From positions 1-22,335 of the forward strand of contig JBBSEF010000049.1 in the NCBI GenBank assembly GCA_038240015.1: a DNA stretch of 22,335 nucleotides, read 5' to 3'. This document shows positions 1 through 6,445 of this stretch, in pieces. The position numbers were made by a program, and so were the translations under genes. This stretch comes from CAHJXF01 sp038240015. GTDB lineage: Bacteria; Pseudomonadota; Gammaproteobacteria; Burkholderiales; Burkholderiaceae_D. How positions within the stretch are numbered: the stretch's first letter is position 1; each line of letters starts with the position of its first letter. The notes below the pieces were generated by a model, which worked only from the letters and a program-made list of their open reading frames with translations, searched no databases and was not told the DNA's origin.

Positions 1-1959
1 GCCAGTCCATTGTTTCCGAATAATCGCTGCCGTTTCGATCCTGCGCCTTTCATTCAGTTGATTCCCGAACAGAATCGCACGGCCGCCAACATTCAGGCGC
101 GCTTTGCAATCGACGCGAATAATCAAATTTATACGGAACTGGGGGGCTCACGGAATGTAATCAGAACCCAGCTCCAGCCTACGCCGATATCGGATCAATT
201 CAACTTGCCGCCAACTGTACCCTATACGACGCAATTGGCGGCATTGATCAATAGTTATCAGCCGACGCTGAATAACACATACGGCTCCGCGTTTGTCGAC
301 ACGTTGTTTGGGCATACCACGGTCCTGTTGCCGACAACGAGCCCTTATTATCCAACGAGATTCGCAGCCGATCAGGGGCTGGCAGGTTCTCCGATCAATA
401 TTCGTTATCGATCGTTCGAAAGTGGTTTACGGAAATTCCGTGATGAAAACAAAGCGGCCAGGTTTGTCGCTGGATTGCAAGGAGCGATTGCCAATTGGGA
501 TTATGACGTCGGCATTCTCTACACTGAAAGCCGGGTCAACGAGTTCGTCGAGGATGGTTACCCGCTTTATACGCGGATACTGCCGCTGTTGAACAGCGGT
601 GTGGTGAATCCGTTTGGGCCAAGTACACCCGCGGTGCAAGCTCAGCTTCAGGCGGCGAATTTCAAGGGCGAAGCATTCGCATCCAAGACCAGCCTCACTA
701 GCCTGAACGGCAGGGCATCGCGTGAAGCGTTCAGTCTTCCCGCCGGGCCCGTGGCGGTTGCTTTCGGAACTGATCTTCGTCAAGAGAAATATGCATTCAG
801 CGCGAGCAGCGCGATCGCAAGCGGCGATGTTTCCGGATATGGCGGAAATTTCACCGACGTGGCGAAGTCGCGCAATGTCGAGGCGGCCTTTGCTGAAATC
901 AATGTACCGATTCTCAAAGGACTGGAAGGCGACGTGGCGGTCCGCTTCGACAATTATCAGGGCGTCGGCAGCACCGTCAATCCGAAGGCATCTCTTCGTT
1001 GGCAGCCCGCGAAGGAATTCTTGTTGCGGGGATCGATTGGTACGGGCTTTCGCGCCCCCGCTCTGGACGAACTCTACGCTCCTGTCACGACGGGAGTATC
1101 GCAAAACGGCTTGAGCGATCCGGTGCGCTGCCCGGTGACCGGAAGCTCGCGCGACTGTCAAACACAGTTTGCAACGGACAATGGGGGTAATACCGCGCTA
1201 ACCCCTGAGAAGACGACGTCCAAGACCATAGGGTTTATTCTCGAACCTACAGCCAATGTGCATTTTGGCCTCGACTATTTCGACATACTTCTCAAGAATC
1301 AGATCGTGATTGGCGGCCTTGGCGCAAATGCCGTGCTTTTCGACGCACAGTCCGCCATGGACAATGCAAATTTGATTACTCGCGCTCCGACTAGTAATGG
1401 ATTGCCGGGTCAGATTCTTTCGATCAATCAGCAAAACAAGAACCTGTTCAATGCGCACGTTCAGGGAATCGATCTGGATTTCAAACTGCGCACTCCGACG
1501 ACGAGTATCGGAAACTATACATTCGCGTTGAACGGTACTTATTTCACGCGCTATGACACCCAGAATCCGGATGGGTCGTACACGGGCAATGTGGCGGATG
1601 CCAATATTGCGGGCGGTCCAGTCATCCCACGCTGGAAGCATATCGCGAGTGTGAGCTGGGACTACGGCCCGTGGCTTGCATCGGCCGTGCAGAATTTTCA
1701 GGCGGCCTATAATGACGTGACAAGCAGAAATACCGGGCAAGCGCGCCGCGTTGGTGTTTATGAAACCTTTGACATTCAAGCGTCATATCTCGGGATCAAG
1801 GGTTTCCGACTGACTGCGGGTATCAAAAATATCTTCGACAAGGATCCGCCTTATTCGAATATTGGAGGGCAAGTCACCTTCCAGGGGGGATATGACGCCA
1901 CATACGCCGACGTCCGTGGTCGGTTCATTTATGGGCGGCTCGGTTACTCATTCAAATGA
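1..1959 (+). CDS. TonB-dependent outer-membrane receptor, 3' part (5' truncated by window edge)
   Basis: The reading frame is open from the first base, so the N-terminus (signal peptide, TonB box and most or all of the plug) lies outside the window. The 650 or so visible residues are typical of the 22-strand beta-barrel of TonB-dependent receptors: many short amphipathic strands alternate with long polar loops. The signature stretch TGFRAPALDELYAP (about residues 350-363) and the C-terminal run ending RGRFIYGRLGYSFK are characteristic of the family. Such receptors import siderophores, cobalamin, oligosaccharides or other large ligands across the outer membrane using ExbBD/TonB energy. The ligand cannot be read from this part. 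The start of the gene is about 50% GC by eye, lower than the operons downstream, so it may have a different history. Family assignment is secure; the substrate is unknown. Confidence 0.93.
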   Translation, partial: ASPLFPNNRCRFDPAPFIQLIPEQNRTAANIQARFAIDANNQIYTELGGSRNVIRTQLQPTPISDQFNLPPTVPYTTQLAALINSYQPTLNNTYGSAFVDTLFGHTTVLLPTTSPYYPTRFAADQGLAGSPINIRYRSFESGLRKFRDENKAARFVAGLQGAIANWDYDVGILYTESRVNEFVEDGYPLYTRILPLLNSGVVNPFGPSTPAVQAQLQAANFKGEAFASKTSLTSLNGRASREAFSLPAGPVAVAFGTDLRQEKYAFSASSAIASGDVSGYGGNFTDVAKSRNVEAAFAEINVPILKGLEGDVAVRFDNYQGVGSTVNPKASLRWQPAKEFLLRGSIGTGFRAPALDELYAPVTTGVSQNGLSDPVRCPVTGSSRDCQTQFATDNGGNTALTPEKTTSKTIGFILEPTANVHFGLDYFDILLKNQIVIGGLGANAVLFDAQSAMDNANLITRAPTSNGLPGQILSINQQNKNLFNAHVQGIDLDFKLRTPTTSIGNYTFALNGTYFTRYDTQNPDGSYTGNVADANIAGGPVIPRWKHIASVSWDYGPWLASAVQNFQAAYNDVTSRNTGQARRVGVYETFDIQASYLGIKGFRLTAGIKNIFDKDPPYSNIGGQVTFQGGYDATYADVRGRFIYGRLGYSFK

Positions 1960-1974
1960 ATTGAAGGAATGAAT

Positions 1975-2004
1975 GTCATCGACTGCTGATAGGCGGTCGA
2001 TGGC
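1975..2004 (+). terminator. Possible stem-loop after the receptor gene
   Basis: A 9-bp stem with one G-T pair (1975-1983 pairing with 1996-2004, 12-nt loop) starts 15 bases after the receptor stop codon. Only a short TTT follows, so it is at best a weak intrinsic terminator. It may also act as an mRNA 3' end structure. Confidence 0.3.
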
Positions 2005-2033
2005 TTTCCGAATAATAAGAAAGAAGGCTCGCA

Positions 2034-2522
2034 ATGAAACGCAAGCTTTATGCCGGGCTCGTTGCGATCCATCTGATTGCAACGACGGCATGGGCGCAAT
2101 CCGCGCCTTCGGGGAAAGCAATGTGCGACGGAGCATCGCATCGCCAGTTCGACTTCTGGATCGGCAAATGGAATGTCTACGGACCCGATGGCAACAAGGT
2201 CGGAGAGAACGCGATCGAACCGATCGCGGGCGGTTGCGCGTTGCTCGAAAACTGGACCGCTAAAGGTTTCTCCGGCAAGAGCCTGAACATCTTCGATGCA
2301 AGCGACCAGCAGTGGCATCAGACTTGGGTCGATTCGAGCGGCAGTCGTCTCGACATCGCGGGCACGGGCGGTGATGGAAAGATGGTCATGGCCTCGAAGA
2401 CTCAGCGCATCACGTGGACCTCGAACGCGGATGGTAGCGTTCATCAATTGTGGGAATCGTGGAATGAGACCGATCGCGTTTGGAAGATTGCCTTCGACGG
2501 ACGGTACGTGCGAAAGTCCTGA
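2034..2522 (+). CDS. Secreted DUF1579-like / lipocalin-like hypothetical protein
   Basis: This 162-residue protein starts with a clear Sec signal peptide (MKRK, hydrophobic core, cleavage probably after AWAQ near residue 22), so it is likely periplasmic. The mature part begins with the pattern HRQFDFWIGKWNVYGPDG, which is typical of small DUF1579-like beta-barrel proteins that often follow receptors or enzymes of unknown role. An AAGAAGG-like ribosome binding site precedes the ATG. No catalytic residues can be named. It lies 74 bases after the TonB receptor on the same strand and could share its transcript if the weak hairpin between them is leaky. The function is unknown; the family call is from pattern recognition only. 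Confidence 0.75.
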   Translation: MKRKLYAGLVAIHLIATTAWAQSAPSGKAMCDGASHRQFDFWIGKWNVYGPDGNKVGENAIEPIAGGCALLENWTAKGFSGKSLNIFDASDQQWHQTWVDSSGSRLDIAGTGGDGKMVMASKTQRITWTSNADGSVHQLWESWNETDRVWKIAFDGRYVRKS

Positions 2523-2654
2523 GGATTGCTTCTCGCCGTGCAGAGAAATGAAACTCCCCGTCGCTGCAAGTCGGATGGAAGCCATCAGTAAGTTGATTGC
2601 CTCCGCACAGGTCGAAGACTCAAGCGCTCGCTCAATGCCAGTGAAAGCACGCCA

Positions 2655-3119
2655 GTGTCCGTTGATGTGCTCACTCAAATCGTCATCACCCGCGCGCGGG
2701 AAGAGGTTGCGGCATTCGCAGCCGATCCGGACACCGCTTGTGCTTGGTACGTCAATATCAAGTCGGTCGAGTGGATGTCGGAGCCGCCGATGCGTGTCGG
2801 GTCCAGACTCGCGTTCATAGCGCGCTTTCTGGGCAGGCGCCTCGCATACACCTACGAGATCGTCGAGTTCGTTCCGTGCGAGCGGCTCGTCATGCGCACA
2901 GCGGCGGGGCCGTTTCCTATGGAAACGATCTACACATGGCAATCGACCGAGCAAGGTGGCACGCTCATGACGCTTCGCAATCGGGGCACGCCGACAGGGT
3001 TCGCGCGATTGCTTGCGCCGTTCATGGTCGTCGCAATGCGCAGGGCAAATCGCAGCGACTTGGCATGCTTGAAGGGGCTGTTGGAGAACGTACGAGGCCA
3101 TAATCGCCTCGGCCCCTGA
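2655..3119 (+). CDS. SRPBCC / START-like domain protein
   Basis: The 154-residue protein shows the SRPBCC (polyketide cyclase/START-like) layout: a first strand with SVDVLTQIVITRAREEVAAFAADPD, the WY...W segment near residues 32-40, central strands (YEIVEFVPCERLVMRTAAGPFPM) and a long C-terminal helix (ANRSDLACLKGLLENV). These folds bind a hydrophobic ligand in a deep cavity; the ligand is not predictable here. The start is a GTG, chosen because an in-frame stop lies at 2589 and no ATG occurs between that stop and residue 1 of the domain. The Shine-Dalgarno sequence is poor. There is no signal peptide, so it is expected in the cytoplasm. Position 132 bases after the previous gene leaves operon membership open. 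Confidence 0.75.
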   Translation: MSVDVLTQIVITRAREEVAAFAADPDTACAWYVNIKSVEWMSEPPMRVGSRLAFIARFLGRRLAYTYEIVEFVPCERLVMRTAAGPFPMETIYTWQSTEQGGTLMTLRNRGTPTGFARLLAPFMVVAMRRANRSDLACLKGLLENVRGHNRLGP

Positions 3120-3198
3120 CGAACGATCAAGCCGGTGAGCAAACGAGCCGCGGGATTGCGATCGCTGGCTCGCGTTCGGTCATGCCGCAAGGAGGCAA

Positions 3199-3681
3199 AT
3201 GATGAGCTGCGTCACGCGGTGTCTTACCGCGGTTGTCGCTGTCGTGTTCAGTGTGGCGGTTCGCGCCGCACCTCTGGATCGCGCTGCGAGCGCATCAGGA
3301 AATATCGATGTCGACGACACGATCATCTCGCTCGAGCGCGAATCCTGGGTTGCGTGGCAAACGCATGATGGAAAATTTTTCGATCGGTTTCTTGCAAACG
3401 ACCATCTTGACGTCGGGCCTGGCGGGGCAATCAACAAGGCATCGGTCGTGGCCGGCGTGGCCGGGCCGTTGTGCAAGGTAGAAAGCTATTCCCTCAGCGA
3501 CTTTCAGATTGTGCATATCGCCGAAGACACGGCTCTGCTTGTCTACCGAGCCAAACAGCAGACTCTGTGCGGCGGAGTTCCGGTACCCAGTCCCGCTTGG
3601 GCGACTTCGGTTTACGTCAAGCGGGATGGGCGATGGCTCAATATTCTCTATCAACAAACACCGCAGGCAAGTCGCCAGTGA
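3199..3681 (+). CDS. Secreted NTF2-like (DUF4440/SnoaL-like) protein
   Basis: A 160-residue protein with an N-terminal signal peptide (MMSCVTRC, hydrophobic AVVAVVFSVAV, cleavage probably after VRA near residue 24). The mature region has the NTF2-like cone-fold pattern: a first helix with LERESWVAWQTHDGKFFDRFLANDH, a central strand region and a final strand GRWLNILYQQTPQ that is typical of DUF4440 proteins. A perfect AAGGAGG at 3189-3195 precedes tandem ATGs at 3199 and 3202. The second ATG has the better spacing (6 nt), so translation may begin at 3202. No enzymatic function is evident. It is encoded after the SRPBCC gene on the same strand. Confidence 0.78.
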   Translation: MMSCVTRCLTAVVAVVFSVAVRAAPLDRAASASGNIDVDDTIISLERESWVAWQTHDGKFFDRFLANDHLDVGPGGAINKASVVAGVAGPLCKVESYSLSDFQIVHIAEDTALLVYRAKQQTLCGGVPVPSPAWATSVYVKRDGRWLNILYQQTPQASRQ

Positions 3682-3804
3682 GGCAGCAGCGCCGGATGGC
3701 TTTCGCATCTGCATCGCTGCCGGATCGTCGAGGGCGATGTGCGGCGCCAGGCGGAATGTCGCCGGCCTTGCGTGGATGAAGAAGCTGGTCGCAAAGCCGG
3801 TTCA

Positions 3805-3833
3805 TTAGGCGATCCGAACGCGAACGGTAGAAT
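3805..3833 (+). promoter_or_regulatory. Candidate sigma-70 promoter for the CNNM/CBS gene
   Basis: TAGAAT at 3828-3833 is a good -10 hexamer. TTAGGC at 3805-3810 is a weak -35 at 17-bp spacing. It lies about 45 bases before the ATG at 3879 in the roughly 200-base gap that follows the NTF2-like gene; the rest of that gap shows nothing else recognisable. Confidence 0.4.
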
Positions 3834-3878
3834 CGCGGCGCTGGCCGCTTGCCGGTCGCCAAGGGACACCGCTCTTCA

Positions 3879-5171
3879 ATGGACATCGTTTTGCTGTTCG
3901 CGCTGATTCTCATCAACGGAATCTTCGCGATGTCGGAAATCGCACTGGTCACGGCGCGCAAGGGGCGCTTGCAGAAGATGGCCGACGAAGGCGATGCCGG
4001 TGCGGCCGTGGCGATCGAACTCGGCGAACAGCCGACCGGCTTTCTCTCGACGATACAGATCGGCATCACGTCGATCGGCATCCTCAACGGCATCGTCGCC
4101 GAAACGCTGCTGGCGCGGCCCTTCGGTATCTGGATGCAGGCGCACGGAATCGCGAAGGATACGGCGGACGTTGCATCGATCGCGCTGGTCGTGATCGTCA
4201 TCACCTACTTCTCGATCGTGATCGGCGAACTGGTTCCCAAGCGGGTCGGTCAGATTCGCCCCGAAGCGATTGCGCGCGTCGTGTCGCGGCCGATGCGCTG
4301 GCTCGGCATGGTGACTAGGCCATTCGGCAAACTGCTCACGTTGTCCACCGAAGTGCTGCTGGGGACGATCGGCTTGCGGGGAAAACGCAGCGGGCCGGTG
4401 ACCGAAGAAGAAATTCACTCGCTGCTCGAGGAAGGCTCGGACGCCGGCGTGATCGACCCCCACGAGCACGAGATGGCTCGTAATGTCTTTCGTCTCGACG
4501 ATCGTGCGGTCGTGTCGCTGATGATTCCGCGCCTCGAATTGATCTATCTTGACATCGACGATCCGACCGAAGAAAACCTGCGCAAGCTGCAGGAGTCAGA
4601 GCACTCGCGCTTCCCGGTGTGCGCGGGGGGTTGGGACGAAGTGCTTGGCATGGCCAGCGCAAAAATGCTGCTGAGCCAGACCTTGCGCGGCGAGACCATC
4701 GATCTGCGCGCGAATCTGCAACCGGTGGTGTTCGTTCCAGAAACCATGAACGGCACCGAACTGCTCGCGAGCTTTCGTTCGTCGGGAGTCCATAGCGCGA
4801 TCGTCGTCGATGAGTATGGCGACGTTCAAGGCTTGGTCACACTGCACGACGTGCTCGAAGCGATCACCGGCGAGTTCCATACGTCCGATCGCGAAGACTC
4901 GTGGGCGATTCAGCGCGAAGACGGTTCGTGGCTGCTCGACGGCATGCTTGCGATCCCCGAGCTGAAGGACAAGCTCGGCTTGAAGAGCGTGGTCGAAGAA
5001 GAGCGCGGCCGCTATCACACGCTGGCCGGCATGCTGATGCATCTGCTCGGGCGCATCCCCTCCGAAACCGACCGCGTCGATTGGGAGCAATGGCGTTTCG
5101 AGATCGTCGACATGGACGGGCAGCGGGTCGACAAGGTGCTGGCGTCGCTGACGGCTTCCGGCGAGCCGTAG
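3879..5171 (+). CDS. CNNM/CBS-pair/CorC_HlyC-domain membrane protein (hemolysin family)
   Basis: Domain order fits the HlyC/CorC (TlyC) family: an N-terminal CNNM/DUF21 membrane domain (about residues 1-180; segments LLFALILINGIFAMSEIALV and ALVVIVITYFSIVIGELVPK), a pair of CBS domains (about 205-335, with VFRLDDRAVVSLMIPR and the second motif VVDEYGDVQGLVTLHDVLEA), and a CorC_HlyC C-terminal domain (about 345-425). The GELVPKR motif is conserved in the family. Such proteins are linked to magnesium/cobalt efflux or Mg2+ homeostasis; true hemolysin activity is not implied. I take ATG 3879 (430 aa) as start because it begins directly with the first membrane helix; a TTG at 3849 would add ten unremarkable residues. 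It is monocistronic: the next gene is convergent. Confidence 0.92.
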   Translation: MDIVLLFALILINGIFAMSEIALVTARKGRLQKMADEGDAGAAVAIELGEQPTGFLSTIQIGITSIGILNGIVAETLLARPFGIWMQAHGIAKDTADVASIALVVIVITYFSIVIGELVPKRVGQIRPEAIARVVSRPMRWLGMVTRPFGKLLTLSTEVLLGTIGLRGKRSGPVTEEEIHSLLEEGSDAGVIDPHEHEMARNVFRLDDRAVVSLMIPRLELIYLDIDDPTEENLRKLQESEHSRFPVCAGGWDEVLGMASAKMLLSQTLRGETIDLRANLQPVVFVPETMNGTELLASFRSSGVHSAIVVDEYGDVQGLVTLHDVLEAITGEFHTSDREDSWAIQREDGSWLLDGMLAIPELKDKLGLKSVVEEERGRYHTLAGMLMHLLGRIPSETDRVDWEQWRFEIVDMDGQRVDKVLASLTASGEP

Positions 5172-5178
5172 TGCCGCA

Positions 5179-5203
5179 GGATTCCTGCTTTCACGGGAAC
5201 GGT
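5179..5203. repeat. Single copy of a REP-like small palindromic repeat
   Basis: GGATTCCTGCTTTCACGGGAACG matches the same family as the copies near 6084 and 9611 (reverse-complement consensus roughly GTCATTCCCGCG...GGGAATCC). It sits in the 37-base gap between two convergent genes, a common location for such elements, where its hairpin may also help end transcription. Confidence 0.6.
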
Positions 5204-5208
5204 CGCGG

Positions 5209-5985
5209 TTATTTTTCCATTGGCCGCGTCAGCAGATTCACGTAGTCGTGATGCGCGGTGTTGACGATCGACACGCGATACTCGACCGGGCGGTCGCCGA
5301 AGGTCAACGCCGTACGACGGACCTGCATGACCGGTGTTCCGGCCGCCAGTCCCAGCACCCGCGCGGTATCGCGATCGGCAGCCGTCGCCCGCGCGCGTTC
5401 GAGTGCGCGCACGACGGTGATGCCGAATTCCGACTGATAGAGCTGATAGATCGTCGCCGACCGATCGCGCAACCGCTTCTCGGTGAGGCCCTTGAACAGC
5501 GCCGAAGACAAGGTCAAACGGTCGTAGATCACCGCGCGTCCCTGCAGCAGCAGGCGGTTCTCGATCTGGATCACCGGATCGCCGGTTCGTAGTCTCAGTG
5601 CTTCGGCGGCTTCGTCGTCGGCGCGCAATCGCTCGAACGACACCAGATCGACCGCCGGCGATTCGCGCAGGCCGTCGCTGCGTTCGACATGGAAGAACTG
5701 GAACAGGAAGCGGCCCGGATTGTGAGTCGCAACGAATGTGCCGCGACCCTGACGCCGCACCAGGATGTGCTCGGCCGCAAGCTCATCGACCGCGCGACGC
5801 AAGGTCCCGATCGAAACGCCGAGCACCTGCCCGAGTTCCGCTTCGCTCGGCAGCGCTCCGCCGGGCGGACACGCGCCGCTTTCTATGGCGTGCAGCAGCG
5901 CGCGTTTAACGACGCGATAAAGCGGCATGCCGGCCGCTTCGGGGACGATCGCCTGAAACCAGGGTTCCTTCTCGGGGTCCATCAT
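5209..5985 (-). CDS. GntR-family regulator with UTRA ligand-binding domain
   Basis: The 258-residue protein has an N-terminal winged helix-turn-helix (about residues 20-85: PLYRVVKRALLHAIESGACP, then LPSEAELGQVLGVSIGTLRRAVDEL and the wing RRQGRGTFVA) and a C-terminal UTRA effector domain of the HutC type (about 105-250, with ENRLLLQGRAVIYDRLTL and PVEYRVSIVNTAHHDYVNLL). Such regulators are usually repressors released by a pathway intermediate. It is divergent from the sulfolactate operon and is the obvious candidate regulator of it. The start is ATG 5985 (or the adjacent ATG 5982); the open frame extends to TTG 6000, but no Shine-Dalgarno sequence precedes any of them. The predicted -10 box is so close that the mRNA may be leaderless. 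The effector is unknown. Confidence 0.9.
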   Translation of the reverse strand: MMDPEKEPWFQAIVPEAAGMPLYRVVKRALLHAIESGACPPGGALPSEAELGQVLGVSIGTLRRAVDELAAEHILVRRQGRGTFVATHNPGRFLFQFFHVERSDGLRESPAVDLVSFERLRADDEAAEALRLRTGDPVIQIENRLLLQGRAVIYDRLTLSSALFKGLTEKRLRDRSATIYQLYQSEFGITVVRALERARATAADRDTARVLGLAAGTPVMQVRRTALTFGDRPVEYRVSIVNTAHHDYVNLLTRPMEK

Positions 5986-5991
5986 GCAATG

Positions 5992-6020
5992 AGTATACAA
6001 AACGCAAGCAGATCATCCAA
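5992..6020 (-). promoter_or_regulatory. Candidate promoter of the GntR gene, implying a leaderless mRNA
   Basis: Read on the minus strand, TTGGAT (6020-6015), a 17-bp spacer and TATACT (5997-5992) form a good sigma-70 promoter. A start site 7 nt beyond the -10 falls on the A of ATG 5985. The -10 also contains the palindrome GTATAC flanked by TTG, resembling half-sites used by HutC-type GntR proteins, so it could be an autoregulatory operator. Confidence 0.5.
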
Positions 6021-6034
6021 GTCATATGAATGAC
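6021..6034. promoter_or_regulatory. Inverted repeat, candidate operator in the divergent promoter region
   Basis: GTCAT-ATGA-ATGAC is a perfect 5-bp inverted repeat that ends 4 bases before the -35 box of the suy promoter and abuts the -35 of the regulator's own promoter. A second, overlapping inverted repeat, ACATG (6033-6037) with CATGT (6051-6055), straddles the suy -35. Either could be the GntR operator. The position is what supports the call; no consensus was available. Confidence 0.4.
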
Positions 6035-6038
6035 ATGG

Positions 6039-6066
6039 TTGACACGCGGTCATGTGCCGCTACCAT
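6039..6066 (+). promoter_or_regulatory. Candidate sigma-70 promoter of the suy operon
   Basis: A perfect TTGACA at 6039-6044 is followed, after 16 bp, by TACCAT at 6061-6066. Transcription would begin near 6073 and give a leader of about 80 nt carrying a REP-like repeat and a GC-rich hairpin before suyA. Confidence 0.55.
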
Positions 6067-6083
6067 CGTACTAGTGGAGAAAT

Positions 6084-6106
6084 GGATTCCCTGCGCGGGA
6101 ATGACG
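6084..6106. repeat. REP-like palindromic repeat in the suyA leader
   Basis: GGATTCCCTGCGCGGGAATG continuing to GACG belongs to the same repeat family as the elements at 5179 and 9611. It lies between the predicted transcription start and the suyA start codon, so it should be transcribed as part of the operon leader. Confidence 0.6.
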
Positions 6107-6119
6107 AGCGAGTCAGATG

Positions 6120-6135
6120 GCCCGGAATGCCGGGC
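6120..6135 (+). promoter_or_regulatory. GC-rich stem-loop just before the suyA ribosome binding site
   Basis: GCCCGG-AATG-CCGGGC is a perfect 6-bp stem with a 4-nt loop, ending 4 bases before the AAGGAG (6140-6145) of suyA. In the mRNA it could keep the adjacent site open or stabilise the 5' end. It has no U-tract, so it is not a terminator. Confidence 0.45.
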
Positions 6136-6151
6136 GAACAAGGAGATCGAA

Positions 6152-6433
6152 GTGATTCATTTCGTATTGCACGATCCGCGCGACACCGTGGCCGTGGTGG
6201 TGGTCGAAGGCGTCGTGGCCGGAATGGCGTTGAACGGCTGGATCATGGACGAGGACCGGATGGTTTCGGTAGCTGCGGCGCAGGACATCCCGATCGGCCA
6301 CAAGGTCGCTCTGAAAGACATGGCCCCCGGCGACACGGTGCTCAAGTACGGCATCGACATCGGCAAGGTCGTCGCGAACATCAAGGCGGGCGAGCACGCC
6401 CACGTCCACAACATCAAGACCAAGCGCTGGTAA
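6152..6433 (+). CDS. suyA: (2R)-sulfolactate sulfo-lyase, alpha (small) subunit
   Basis: This 93-residue SAF-domain protein is the small subunit of a split UxaA-type lyase. With SuyB it cleaves (R)-3-sulfolactate to pyruvate and sulfite in the cytoplasm. The sequence runs MIHFVLHDPRDTVAVVVVEG, then GWIMDEDR, DIPIGHK and GDTVLKYGIDIGKVV, and ends HVHNIKTKRW, the pattern I associate with SuyA rather than with sugar-acid dehydratases. I choose the GTG at 6152 because AAGGAG stands 6 nt upstream and homology begins there; the frame is open back to an ATG at 6026, but that would translate the promoter and a repeat. It is the first gene of a long operon under the divergent GntR regulator. Altronate/galactarate dehydratase small subunit is the alternative, less likely given the neighbours. 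Confidence 0.85.
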   Translation: MIHFVLHDPRDTVAVVVVEGVVAGMALNGWIMDEDRMVSVAAAQDIPIGHKVALKDMAPGDTVLKYGIDIGKVVANIKAGEHAHVHNIKTKRW

Positions 6434-6445
6434 GAGGAAACCCAT

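Noticed and set aside
3094..3111. Hairpin GAGGC/GCCTC at the end of the SRPBCC gene as a terminator
   Set aside because: The stem is only about 6 bp, lies within the coding region and has no T-tract.
6026..6151. N-terminal extension of suyA from ATG 6026
   Set aside because: It would translate the promoter boxes, a REP-like repeat and the leader hairpin. A GTG with AAGGAG at 6-nt spacing starts exactly where family similarity begins.
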